Shown: positions 20,683-31,249 of the stretch, piece by piece
Numbering within the stretch: position 1 is the first letter of the stretch
How the letters are laid out: the number at the start of each line of letters is the position of its first letter
Source: Drosophila persimilis
Taxonomy: Eukaryota; Arthropoda; Insecta; Diptera; Drosophilidae
Length of the DNA: 64,000 nucleotides
Assembly (NCBI RefSeq): GCF_003286085.1
Contig: NW_020825333.1
Location: 558,001 to 622,000, forward strand
Reading direction: 5' to 3'
Translations under genes and position numbers: made by a program
The notes under the pieces: generated by a model
Database searches by the model: none
What the model saw: the letters and a program-made list of their open reading frames with translations, nothing else
Told to the model about the DNA's origin: nothing

Positions 20683-22192
20683 CACTACTGGCCAAAAAAA
20701 TAAGTACATCGGTGTTGTGCTAGTTTGTAATGGAATAGCTCGGATGTTTGTAAATTTATGGATACCAATTGTTATATTTGGAAAGGTTACAGTCTTGCCA
20801 AATATTTAAATCAAAAATTAAAGTAAAATTCGATGCATACATTTTTGCTGAATGGCCATTTTTGGTCTGGCCAAAATAATAAGTACACTGGTGTTATTTA
20901 TAAATTTTAAAGGATTAGATAAGGATTTAGTCAAAGGATTGTTGGTTTTTATTGAGTTCCTTCATATTTAAGTACATGAGAGTTAAAAAAAAATCTTTAG
21001 ATAGGCCGTACTGCTAAAGAAAAGAAGTTTTCCATAAGTCTTCAAAAAGAAAGGAAAATTCTCCGGGAAATTGCGAAAAGTCTTGGACGATCAGTATTTT
21101 TGGTTCAGAATATTTTAAAGTCTAAAGTGCTTATTGAAAATCGAGGATGGAAGAAGAAATCTTTACAAACAACGGACACCCGCATCATCGGTCTTGCAAA
21201 AAAGGATCAGTTCATGTCTTCCAAGGCGAAATACGCTCAAATTGGGAAAGAAAAATCAGGTCTGATGGTTCGTCGGAGACTTCAATATACAGATCTAACA
21301 GGACGTATAGTCCGAAAAGTTGCCTTACTTCGAGTAAAAATTTTAAAGATGAGGCAAAAAGTCGTTGAAAATCATTTGGCATGGTCTGGGTCAGATGGGT
21401 CTTAAAAGTGGAATAAGATATTATTGAGAGACCAAACAAAAATAAATCTTTTTAATAATGGCTATAGAAGATGTATACAACGAGCCAAAGGCAAAGAATT
21501 CGACTTCCGGTACAAAAAGAAAATGGTTAAGAACGGAGGCTGATGTATAGGTATCTGAGGCTATTTTTCTTGGCATGGCGTTGAGGTACATCGCATAACT
21601 GATCATGTGATCCAATTCGGGTATAAAAAGATATTGACAGACATTATACAACCTTATGCTGAGGAAAACATGCCCTTGAGATGGGTCTTCGTACCGGAAA
21701 ATGACCCAAAGCACACCTCAAAGGTGGTGAAGGCATGGTTTATGGAAAAAAATGTAAACGTTATGGCTTGGCTAAGTCAGTCTCCTGACTTAAACACATT
21801 TGGGGTGACTTTAAACGTCGAATTGGTAAAAATGCTTTTCGAAAAGAAAAAGAATTGTGGAGAATTTGTGCAAAAAACGTGGTATGAGATTCCAGTGGAG
21901 ACTTGCCGCAAACTTATTGCTAGTATGCCAAGAAGAATGGCCGAAATCATCAAAAAAATGTGGCTATTTAGGATACTATTAAAAGATTATAAATTATAAA
22001 AAAAGTGGACAAATTTGGAGACGCTTTCAGTTTTTCGCTTTGTAGAATTGCTGTACTTATTATTTTGGCCAGCCCTTATTTATGATTTTAAGGTTTAATC
22101 GGTCATAAAATATATATTTGAAATGAAAAATGCTTATGATAAATATTTGTATAGTCTATTGTAGCGTGTACTTATTATTTTAGCCAGTAGTG
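20683..22192 (+). mobile_element. Tc1/mariner element with IR/DR ends (defective)
   Basis: The ends CACTACTGGCC... (20683) and ...GGCTAGTAGTG-type (to 22192; reverse complement CACTACTGGCTAAAATAATAAGTACAC) form inverted repeats. An inner copy of the GGCCAAAATAATAAGTACA word lies at 20869 and again, inverted, at 22053-22070, so each end has two direct repeats, the IR/DR layout of some Tc1 elements. TA precedes the left end; the right flank is GA. The insertion lies 24 bp after the BEL F primer site. Confidence 0.85.
21003..21999 (+). pseudogene. Tc1 transposase, inactivated
   Basis: The N-terminal helix-turn-helix region is readable (LREIAKSLGRSVFLVQNILK, about 21058-21117). Stops near 21403 and 21540 and frame changes follow. 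The second catalytic aspartate region is FVPENDPKHTSKVVKAW (21688-21740), but the final glutamate block reads SPDLNTFGVTL where SPDLNPIE is usual, so the third catalytic residue is gone. The protein would cut and paste the element. Confidence 0.8.
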
Positions 22193-22227
22193 GACATATT
22201 GAGTGAAATCGTTGACCGCTGTTCACC

Positions 22228-23312
22228 ATGAAGACCCTAGTTCATCGTCTAATTCAGCAACGTGATGTCTGCAAATCCCAAATAACTCGCGTGGCTATGG
22301 AGGCTTAAGAGTTTGTACAGTCATGTACTTCTGTGCAACTTTCAACCGCTTTACGGAGCTCTCTGAGCTGGTCCAATATAATGATGAAGATAAATACGTG
22401 GATCCGGATTTGGAAATCCCCGAATATGAGAAAAAGTTCTTTAGTGCGCATAGTATTTTCACCGAAGCCATACGTGACCGGAGCAGTCACGATAATGAGC
22501 ACGACAACTCAAATCTACTGCTATCAAACACTGTGGAACGCTTATTTGAGGGACAAGCTCAACTTCTGGAGAAGATTCGGGACTCATCGAGAACCACAGA
22601 GCTGCCTTTCGAAAAAATACGCATTCCGACGTTTTCGGGCAGATACGAGGATTGGTGTCAATTTAGTGACTTGTTCTTAGGCTGAGTCGACTACAAGAGT
22701 AGTTTTTCCAAGTGCCAAAAGTTTCATTATTTGAAATCTTATCTGGATGATGAAGCGTTGTCTCTGATAAAACATATTCCCATATCGGAGGCCAATTACC
22801 AGGACGCATGGGAGAGGCTCAAAAACAAGGAAGCAAGGAAGCTTGGGCTACCTCCAGTGAATCTCGAAAAGAAAATGTGAGCATAAATTACCTGTTCGGC
22901 TTTGTCTGCGCCCGTCTTGTCACGATCCAAAGCTAATCCATGGTACACACACGGTGCTGAATAAACGTCGTGCATTTTCTCATCATGTTGATGTGCCAAA
23001 AACGCCTGTTTGTGATTGTGTATATTGTCACGAGCAACACAGTCTTTATGCGTGCACTCAATTCAAGGCTCTGGATGTTATGGATCGCCGCACGTTCGCA
23101 ATGGATGGTAATTTGTGCTTCAATTGTCTAAGCCGATCTTATCAAGTAAAGGAGTGTAATTCCACAAACACGTGCCGTCTGTGTAAGTTGAGGCACCACA
23201 CTCTTGTTCATCCAGGGGATATGCGCTCTGTCATGGCTTCCGCTGCTGTCAATACATCCGATGAATCTACCGTCCGCTCGTCCAGTTTCTCTGCTGATGC
23301 TGATCCTGCCAT
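22228..23312 (+). pseudogene. BEL F gag, broken
   Basis: The likely start is the ATG at 22228 (MKTLVHRLIQQRDV), which meets a stop after MEA at 22308. The reading resumes in another frame (VDPDLEIPEYEKKFF ... IRIPTFSGRYEDWCQF), typical of the BEL gag central domain, with a stop at 22683. LDDEALSLIKHIP and ANYQDAWERL follow, then a gap and zinc knuckles CVYCHEQHSLYAC and CFNCLSRSYQVKEC (23022-23160), the second lacking its histidine. Confidence 0.8.
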
Positions 23313-23318
23313 CAAACA

Positions 23319-23989
23319 TTGGAGAGGAAATTCGTGGCCATGAGTCAGGCCATATTGCCACCGATTTTGGCCACTATAGTCGACTCCTGGGGAAACGAGA
23401 CCACCTGCAGGATACTGTTGGATACTGGTTCGACTATAACGATGGTCGCCGAATCATTTATTCAACGAATTGGTTTGCCGCGCACCCACGCTCGTATACC
23501 AGTGGTTGGTCTAGGCGCAAATCCTGCTGGGGTTACTAGAGGTGCCACATTCACGCTGCTCTCCCGCACAAGCTCGGCCTCAGTGGTGGTAACAGGTCTG
23601 ATTATGAACACTTTAACCTCCTCGATTCCAGCCCAGAGGATCGAGTCTAACACACCGATGTGGAAAAGGATTCGTGATCTACCCTTAGCGGACCCTACAT
23701 TTGGTAAACCAGGCGAAATCGACGTGATCTTAGGAGCTGATCAGCTTTGGAACCTTTACACTGGACAACGCAAAGAGTTTGGTTCTGAATATCCTATTGC
23801 ACTTCATACTAATTTTGGTTGGGTCATTACAGGCAGCTACCATCTCAGTAGTGATGCTCACAACCACGCACTAGCACATCACGCGCACGAGGATCTGGAC
23901 ACTTTGGTTCGATCGTTCATGGACATGGAACGAGTTCAACCAAGTGACGAAAGGAGGAGACTGCTACACTCGATCATTATCGACTACTG
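23319..23989 (+). pseudogene. BEL F protease and linker (open 223 codons)
   Basis: The protease motif is ILLDTGSTITMVAESF (about 23416-23460), the retropepsin D-T-G. The rest is the BEL-specific linker: DVILGADQLWNL and TNFGWVITGSYHL. The TGA at 23987 is followed at once by RT sequence from after the fingers, so several hundred bases of RT are deleted here. The frame itself is open. Confidence 0.8.
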
Positions 23990-23992
23990 ACC

Positions 23993-25060
23993 GTGACGTA
24001 TGGTTTAGCGTCTTCACCATTCTTGGCGGTTCGAGTTCTCAAGCAGATCGCGCAATATCATGCCGATTTGTATCCGAAGGCTGCTGCTGTGCTTGTACGA
24101 GACGCGTACGTGGATGATATTCCTACTGGTTGCGATAATATCGACGATCTCATTGCACTCAAAGATGAATTAATTTTACTATTGAGCCAAGCTCAATTTA
24201 AACTTCGAAAATGGAGTTCAAACTGTTGGTCACTACTCAATTCGCTGTCAAAGGACATTTGTGAGTATAGACTTGAAGCCCTATAGGGAGATAGCCCGAC
24301 TCAATATGTCAAGGTTCTTGGAATACGCTGGGACCCGGCTGTGGACGAGCTTTCCTTCAAGATGACCATTCCTGACGCTACAAGGGTTCTGACAAAACGG
24401 ATTTTGCTGTCTGAGCTTGCCTAGATCTATGATCCACTAGGGTTGCTTGCCCCCACAACTGTATTTCTAAAGGTTCTCTTTCAAAATAGTTGGCTGAGCT
24501 CGGTCGAATGGATCGAATCACTACCCGCGCAGCTATGCGCACGGTGGCAACAGTTTGTAGCTGAAGTTCATTTACTGGAAAGCTGTCGCATACCCCGCTA
24601 CCTATCCTCGCCACTTCAAGCAACGGAGCTGCATGGATTCGTCGATGCTTCATCTCATGCGTAAGCCGCTGTCATCTACAGTCGCGTGAGATTCAATAAT
24701 GACTATGCTGTAAAACTGATCGCCGCAAAAACCCGTGTTGCACCCATCAAACCTATCTCCATCCCACGACTCGAATTGAATGCCGCCCATCTTCTGTCGA
24801 AATTGATGTCTCAGGTTAAGCAAGCTCTTACTATTCCTATTTCCAGTACGTCGTGTTGGTCAGACTCCAAAATTTTACTACTTTGCTCTCATCACCCCCA
24901 CGGACTTGGAACACTTATGTTTGTAATCGCACTGCTGAGATTCTGGAAGCTTGCCCACGTAGCTGCTGGTAATACATTCGCACTGAGGACATTCCCGCGG
25001 ATTGTGCATCACGCGGTCTTCTACCAAAGGATTTGGTAGAACATCAACTGTGGTGGAATG
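23993..25060 (+). pseudogene. BEL F RT remainder and RNase H, broken
   Basis: It starts at TYGLASSPFLAVRVL and has the RT box AYVDDIPTG (24106-24132). RKWSSN and a thumb region with a stop (24284) follow, then another stop before IYDPLGLLAPTT (24420s). RNase H is readable as LHGFVDASSHA, IPRLELNAAHLLSKLMS and CWSDSK, with a stop after ASSHA (24662) and frame loss after about 24890. The catalytic D residues are present but never in one frame. Confidence 0.8.
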
Positions 25061-25109
25061 GACCACCATGGCTTTCCCAATCACATCGCACTTGGCCACC
25101 TGTAATTGT

Positions 25110-26512
25110 ATGATCAACAAAGCTTCCTCCTGGTCACATCTCTTGCGGACAATTAGCTATTGCTTTCGCTTTGTACATCGACTTCGTTGCAAGGACCGCC
25201 TGTCATCGTTTTTATCGTCATGGGAGCTTCAATATGCCCGATCTAGGGTAATCAAACATGTTCAGATGGAGTTCTGGACAAGCCCTTTCTCAAAAATCCA
25301 AGTTGATTCACTACACTCCATTTGTTGACGACCAAGGAATTCTGCGCGTAGGAGGACGCATTGGAAATTCGATGGCAACCTATGAGGCAAAACATCCCAT
25401 AGTTCTTCCAAAGGAATCACCAGTCGCTGTTTTATTAGCTAGACACCAGCACGTAACATCGTTACACGCTGGAGTCGAATTTATGTTCCACACGTTGAAC
25501 CAAAAGTACTGGATCCTTGGAGCCCGTAACATAGTCCGCAAAATCGTATTCAACTACAAGATTTGTTTCCTCCAGCGTAAAGGTACGCCTTTCGCGTTTA
25601 GCCCACCCGCTGTTTTCTACATTCTGGATTGGATTACGCTGGACCAGTTACCATCAAGACATCAGCAGGTCGGACACCGAAGTTTGGCAAAGCTTGGTTT
25701 GCCATCTTTGTTTGTCTGTCCACCAAAGCAATTCATATCGAGCTCGTCAGTGATTTGACGACTCCTGCATTTATCGCCGCTTTCAAACGGTTTTGGTCTC
25801 GACGTGTCCCCATATCCGATTTGTACTCAGACAATCGCAGAACATTCCATGGAGCCAGAAAGGAACGGACGGAGATGCAACGGATAGCTGTATCTCAAAG
25901 TCAGGACGAGGAAATTGCTAACTTTCTGACGAGTCAGGAAATCAACTGGCACTTCATTCCGCCGTCTGTGGTCTTTGGAAGACAGGCGTACGATCTATCA
26001 AACTCCACCTTCGCCGAATAATTGGTAGCAGTGTTTTCACTTTCAAGGAATATTCAACAATTTTAACCCAGATTGAAGGTTTACTCAACTCTCGCCCACT
26101 GTGCGCGCCCAGCGATCACAGCTTGGATCCCCTTACTCCTGCTCATTTTCTTACAGGTCAACCTCACATGTCGGTGCCGGAGCCGTCCTTGTTAGACGTC
26201 AACATTAACAGACTGCAGCGTAAGAGACAACTGCAAGCCAAGGTTCAAGGATTCTGGAAACGTTGGAGTCTGACTTCCTTGCAACCTCGCACGATTTGGC
26301 AGCAAGAGTCCAACGACATAGCCGTGGACACTCTTGTGGTACTGAACGAACCGAGTCAACCGCCTAGCAAGGGGCTGCTTGGGCGAATCACCGAAGTTCA
26401 TCCTGGTCAAGACGAGAAGGTTCGAGTGGTCACCGTAAAACCAGCCCGAGGAGTTTATAAGAGACCTATAACCAAACTTGCTGTGCTTCCCTTGTTCTGT
26501 ACAGTCGTTTAG
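25110..26512 (+). pseudogene. BEL F integrase, frameshifted
   Basis: The zinc-binding region is preceded by GILRVGGRIGNSM (about 25335-25375) and includes ARHQHVTSLHAGVEF. A frameshift near 25600 separates it from the core MDYAGPVTIK and VCLSTKAIHIELVSDLT. The second aspartate block reads YSDNRRTFHGA. A further break near 25970 removes the GGLWE block. The C-terminal domain is open (DPLTPAHFLTG ... RPITKLAVLPLF), ending with the TAG at 26510. Confidence 0.8.
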
Positions 26513-26987
26513 GGGGCCAGTATGTTGAGAAATTAGCCGCGTAGTTTTAGTTCAATGTTCATGTATATTACAATTGCCCTATTCATATGCTCTTGATTGT
26601 ATTGCACCGGTTACGTAACTATTTTTACGCGCATAGCTGTGTTGTTATTGCTTGTGTCCAAAACATAGCTGTAATGTTCTCACGTATAGCTAAAGCCCGC
26701 AGCTGCACACGCATACAACGATGTGTACCGTTTTGCATTGGACCGTCGCATCGCCTGATCTTTCATTCCCTTTTGGCTCGACTTATTTTGTGGAGTGGAA
26801 GTTAGTAAAAATTTCTAGATGAAACCAACCGGACGCAGAGTTTGTACCGCCGCATCATCGACTCCCCCACTATTCATATACATACATATGTACATGTAAA
26901 ACACCCTGTAATATAACCACCAATATTAAATAAGCAATATAAATAAATAAGCTCAATATTCAAAAGATTATACAGTCCACTAAGTCA
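26511..26987 (+). repeat. Polypurine tract and 3' LTR of BEL F
   Basis: AGGGGGCCAG (26511-26520) precedes TGTTGAGAAATTAGCC (LTR start 26523). The LTR ends CAGTCCACTAAGTCA at 26987. It is about 465 bp, longer and more complete than the 5' LTR. Confidence 0.8.
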
Positions 26988-27238
26988 TCCCAAACGGATC
27001 GACTTTTGTGAAATTTTTTTTTTTTGCAATAAATTAAATCGTGTTTTAGCGAATAGCGTTTGGTACAACATGTCAAACATATTGTATAAATTACATAAAT
27101 CATAAGCTCAAATACATATATACTGACAGGTTACCATGTATAAAAGTAGAACCACGGCCTTTCCCGCGGCTCAAAATTTCCGTTCGTTTCTAATAGCCAC
27201 ATGAAATTCGTCTTATTTTCTATATTTTTACGACCTAC
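26988..27238. other. Sequence between BEL F and the Stim exon (probable intron)
   Basis: No gene is recognised. On the minus strand this follows the donor site of the Stim exon, so it is probably intronic. It contains a small G+C patch (GGAAAGGCCGTGG type, near 27150) of unknown origin. Confidence 0.5.
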
Positions 27239-27471
27239 CTTGGCAAAGAGGCACCAGTGACTTTATGTAACTTGAAGAGATCTACATATTGTGGAAGCTG
27301 TACAGATTGGGCCAACCAGTCTGTAGTCTGTTCAATAGTCCAGTTATGTACCTCTGATCTCAGCCAAGCTTCCCACAGCTCTTTGACCGATATATGCATG
27401 TCATCATTAAAATGAAACGCCTTTTGCCGTTTTTCATAGCCTGAGTCATACTTCAGTTCTTCCCGTAAAAA
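27239..27471 (-). CDS. Stim: Stim exon encoding the SAM domain (host gene)
   Basis: On the minus strand, TTTTTTTAG at 27480-27472 is followed by 233 bp that read FLREELKYDSGYEKRQ..., SVKELWEAWLRSEVHNW, TTDWLAQSVQLPQYVDLF and HKVTGASLPR, then a GTAGGT donor (27238-27233). This is the SAM domain of stromal interaction molecule (Stim), the ER-membrane calcium sensor that opens Orai channels at the plasma membrane; human STIM1 has FLRE, SSEVYNWT and LPQYE at the same places. The exon has 77 whole codons plus two bases of a split Arg codon. It has no stop and both splice sites are good. The EF-hand exon before it and the transmembrane and coiled-coil exons after it were not found in the window. 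It is either part of a gene with very long, transposon-filled introns or a duplicated fragment. Confidence 0.93.
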
Positions 27472-27697
27472 CTAAAAAAATATAACAAACATATTTAAAA
27501 CAATTAAAACAAAGTTCATAGAAACAATGGCAAATTTTTAATAAAGAACAAACAATAAAATACATATGTACATATATATATTTTCTGTAAAATATTAATA
27601 TTTAACATAATATATTATAAATTATATATATAATCCTTTAATAAAAAAAGCGAATAATTTTTATTATATGCATATAAATATTTTATTAATATTTTTA
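27472..27697. other. A+T-rich flank of the Stim exon (probable intron)
   Basis: It is very A+T rich with a pyrimidine-tract-like stretch next to the acceptor site of the Stim exon. No coding sequence is seen before the DINE-like repeat. Confidence 0.55.
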
Positions 27698-27990
27698 TAC
27701 CCGGTGCTCAAAGAGTATACAGGTATATTGGATTTGTGGTAAAAGTGGATATGTATAACATCTAGAAGGACACGTTTTCGACCTCATAAAGTATATATAG
27801 AGAGACTATAAGTGCAAGAGCAGCTGAATCTTGTATCCAGACTGCTGTGTTTACGCAACACCTTACACGCGCTTACTCTTCCCTCTCTTTCACGCACTCT
27901 CCACCGTGCAGTGTACGCCCTCTGGCGGAGGGATAAATGTAAAGTCGCAGCCCTAACTGCAACTCACAACATTCCCGCTCGTTTCCCATT
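27698..27990 (+). mobile_element. DINE-like repeat, internally deleted
   Basis: It starts TTTATACCCGGTGCTC, has GACCTCATAAAGTATATATAG, then jumps to the family's right end (GGGATAAATGTAAAGTCGCAG ... CAACTCACAAC). It joins both ends of the 28684-29510 repeat. Confidence 0.7.
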
Positions 27991-28184
27991 CGATTTGTCC
28001 ACATATGTAAATATTTTCCGGAGTGCGAACGAAAGATGTCCCATCACTACGAGATACTAATTACTCTACTTACAGTTTGAAGTAGTCTTTTGTAGAGCGT
28101 AATTCAAAATGTAAAGACTTGTCTAGTCTAAAGTTTGTATCTGTTGATAATTTGCTTTATTAAATAGTAAAAGACCATTGCGGT

Positions 28185-28262
28185 TTTATATACCCTGTAC
28201 TCAAAGAGTTTAGGGATATATTAGTTTTGTGGTGGATGTGGATGTGTGTAACACGAAAGCGC
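28185..28262 (+). mobile_element. DINE-like left-end scrap
   Basis: TATATACCCTGTACTCAAAG and GGATGTGGATGTGTGTAACA match the start of the other DINE-like copies. The rest is missing. Confidence 0.55.
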
Positions 28263-28683
28263 AAAATGGCATTACATCATCGAATTAAAGTTCAACTGCT
28301 AGTTCCGGCAATAAAAAAAACATGCAAACTAGAGCCCTTCATGAGCGCACAGTTTTAAAAATATTATCCCATCTCGCTTAACTGAATCGTGTGCTACTCG
28401 AAAACTATCAATATTTCACACTGTCTACAAAAACACATTGACAACATTCTCATATATGAGCTAGAGTCATGATTCAGTTGAACTGTCAAAAAAAGGAAGT
28501 GTGAGCAGCAAGAGCAGAAAGGCTACGCTGCTACTGTCATTCCCCCGCACAACTACAAGCCACAGTCGATATTGTTGAACTGTGCACTGTGAACAATATG
28601 CACACTGTGCACACTCTCAGCATTGTGGACACTATGTTAAAACCATATTTTATGTGAAAATATGTTGCCAAGAAAAATAATAT

Positions 28684-29510
28684 TTATACCCGATACTCAA
28701 AATGAGCATTGGGGTATATTAGATTTGTGGTGAAAATGGATGTGTGTAACGTCCAGAAGGAATCGTTTCTGACCCCATAAAGTATATATATTCTTGATCA
28801 GCATCAATAGCCGAGTCTATTGAGCCCTGTCTGTCCGTCTCTATCAGCGCGTAGTTCTTAAAGACTACAAGAGCTAGAGCAACGTCATTTTATATCCGGA
28901 CTTCTGTGATATGTCACTGATACAAGTATATTTCAAAACTTTGTCCCGCCCACTTCCACCCCCACAAAGGGCGAAAATCTGTGGCATCCACAATTTCAAA
29001 GATGTAACCCAGATCGTATAATTATTATAGCCAGAATCAAGAAAACAATTTCATTCTTTCTCGCTCTGTTTCTTTCTAACACACAGGTTTCATGGTCGGC
29101 TTTGCCTGTTGCAAAATATGAGTTCAAGGATCTCAGAGACTATAACAGCTAGAGCAACCAAATTTGGTATCCACACCCCTGTGATATCGGACCTTGACTG
29201 TTTTGGTTTCGACCGCAAAGGACGAAAATCTGTGGCATCCACTATATTGAAGATACGAGAAAACTAAAAACGCACAATCATAGAGAATGACCGTATCTAC
29301 GAGATTGCTGAATCTGGATCATGTTTATAGCCAAAAGGAACAAATTAATTTGCGGTGGCTACGCAGCGCCCGACGACATGTTCAGACACGTTTTCTGTGT
29401 TTCCCGCACGCACACATTGTCTCTCAATGTAGCCATACTGACTATGTATGTATGTATCGGGTATAAATGTAGAGTTGCGGTCGTCGCAGCAACTCACAAC
29501 GTAGGGGGAA
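28684..29510 (+). mobile_element. DINE-1/INE-1-like repeat, longest copy
   Basis: It runs from TTATACCCGATACTCAAAATG through GACCCCATAAAGTATATATATTC, CCCACAAAGGGCGAAAATC and GGCTACGCAGCGCCCGACGA to GGGTATAAATGTAGAGTTGC and CAACTCACAACGT. It has no coding capacity. The other DINE-like copies here are recognised by comparison with this one. Confidence 0.75.
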
Positions 29511-29529
29511 CGTTTTTAATTGGTTTTAG

Positions 29530-31190
29530 TTTTACTTTTCATATTTTTTTAAATTTATATTTAGAAACATAATTTTGTTGACCGTTTCTTCTTTGCCTGC
29601 TTCGTTTTTCACAAATTTAGTTCGCGGCTAGCGTAAACACTCTTTCGACAATAACTAAACATCGATAAAAACGATTACGTCAACAACAAAATAATGCAAC
29701 AATAACCAGCCTTGCCTCGAGCCCTGCTGATAAAATTGAAGTATCAGGTCATTGGAGATTCATCACCTTGTGACCAATCAATTCGCTGCAAAATCGACCA
29801 AATAGAATCGATTACATAGGATTCGCTTTATTCGGTCCGTTAAAATCTGTGATTCAGCTTTCGCATAGCTTGAAATCCCTCCCTCAAAACGGATTTAATG
29901 AAGCAGGTATTCCACCGAAGTTGATTCCAAACCATTGGAACGGCTGTTCAGGCAGACGCATTCCACCGGATCTGGCATCCCATAAACTGCTGCTGAAGTT
30001 TGGGCCTGTAACGGACTCAGAACATGCAAGGTCGGATAACACGATGTACTAGGTCTCTGGTGTTCACAATGCAGTATTCCAGATAAATAAGCGCAATCAA
30101 GGTTTTAGGATCAGCATGACAATTACGAAGGTGCAAATGGAGAGCGTAAATCCAGACAAAATTCAATTATCTATCTCGAATCCGGCGACCACTCGGTTGA
30201 GCTGAAATCCTAGAGCGAATTCTGTTTTCTGTTAGAGCTTTGTTTAGCAGCTGAAAGTCGTCAGAGAAAGTTTGCCGTTGGAGATTTTAGATTATGCAGT
30301 TGAATGCATGGCGACTAGGTTACCTACCTTTTCGAGTCTAACCTACTCGGAAGAGGTGGCTGCCAGGCTCGTTAGGAGCCTTAGGACCGTTGTGATACCG
30401 CTTAGGATCTCCCATTTCCTACTCTTCAGGGTAGCAGCTGTAAAACGGCAACCGCTCTGTTAGCACCCCAGGCTAACAGCCTGTTATCGCTGCTGGATAC
30501 CGCGCTCAGGTAACAGCCAGTTACATCGGCCTCTGCCTAGCTCACACTATCTCGGTTCTGTGCGCTCTTACGATCCGCACGTCGCTCACCGTTGTCTTAG
30601 CATGTAAGCTAGAATCAGCTACGTTTCTACCCCCGCTTCGACATTCCGCTACATGGAACACATTTATTGGAACCACTCTGACTTCTTCATTTCTCCATTC
30701 GACGCCGGATAGCAATGTCTCGATCCGCCCACCTACAAACATTGGTCCGGATATTCTCCTAACCAAAAGGAGAAGTGCACCCCAGCCAGCATCAGCGGAT
30801 TATTCCAATCCAAGCAAAGTACAACTTCGTTACTTGCTCATCTCCTGTGGCTCCTCCTGGGGGTTCTCCGTTTCTGCGAGTGCTCCTAAGAACCCACATC
30901 CACATACCGAGTAAAACGGTCGTGCTCCGAGTTCCGTGGTCTGTGCATCCAGTTGCACCACAGTTAATTTAAATTTATTTAATTTACCCGCCGACTAATA
31001 TGCCAGTCCCCGTAAACATACACATATACATCGGCATATGTACATTAGGCATATGTACATTTGTATGGGCGAAAAAAATGGTACGGAATCAACAGTCTCA
31101 GGGTCTAAAAAATTTTTAGTAAAAATGTTCCTTTTGTTACTGTACACAGTGTGACTCCTAACTGCTAACACGAATTAGTGTACACTCGTG
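29530..31190. other. Unassigned interior of the hAT-type element
   Basis: This is about 1.6 kb with ordinary base composition but no open frame longer than about 75 codons and no recognisable protein. Short frames at 29849-30052, 30272-30463, 30542-30766 (minus) and 30775-30972 resemble nothing I know. The region near 30430-30540 repeats TAACAGCC-type words (AGGCTAACAGCC, GGTAACAGCC). It could be old transposon sequence. Confidence 0.4.
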
Positions 31191-31249
31191 CAGGGCTCTA
31201 ATGCAAGCATAGGAACCAAAAAAAATTCGAAAAACTTGTCCTAACTATT

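Larger units (their letters stand above)
20250..26987 (+). mobile_element. BEL/Pao element F with two LTRs (defective)
   Basis: LTR-like sequences at 20250-20621 and 26523-26987 share long runs (for instance CCCGCAGCTGCACACGCATAC and TTTGTACCGCCGCATCATCG). Between them are a primer site, a Tc1 insertion, gag, protease, RT, RNase H and integrase in BEL order. All frames are damaged and much of the RT is deleted. The 5' LTR lacks its first part and has an internal deletion relative to the 3' LTR, so the left boundary is approximate. Confidence 0.85.
28330..31200. mobile_element. hAT-type element with 24-bp inverted ends and 8-bp target duplication
   Basis: The left end TAGAGCCCTTCATGAGCGCA (28330) and the reverse complement of the right end TAGAGCCCTGCACGAGTGTA (ending at 31200) match at about 19 of 24 positions. 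ATGCAAAC (28322-28329) and ATGCAAGC (31201-31208) flank it, a 7-of-8 match at the 8-bp size used by hAT transposases; TAGAG also fits hAT termini. No transposase is recognised inside. It contains a DINE-like repeat and 1.6 kb of unassigned sequence, so it is non-autonomous or badly decayed. It may also be two ends that came together by chance. Confidence 0.6.
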
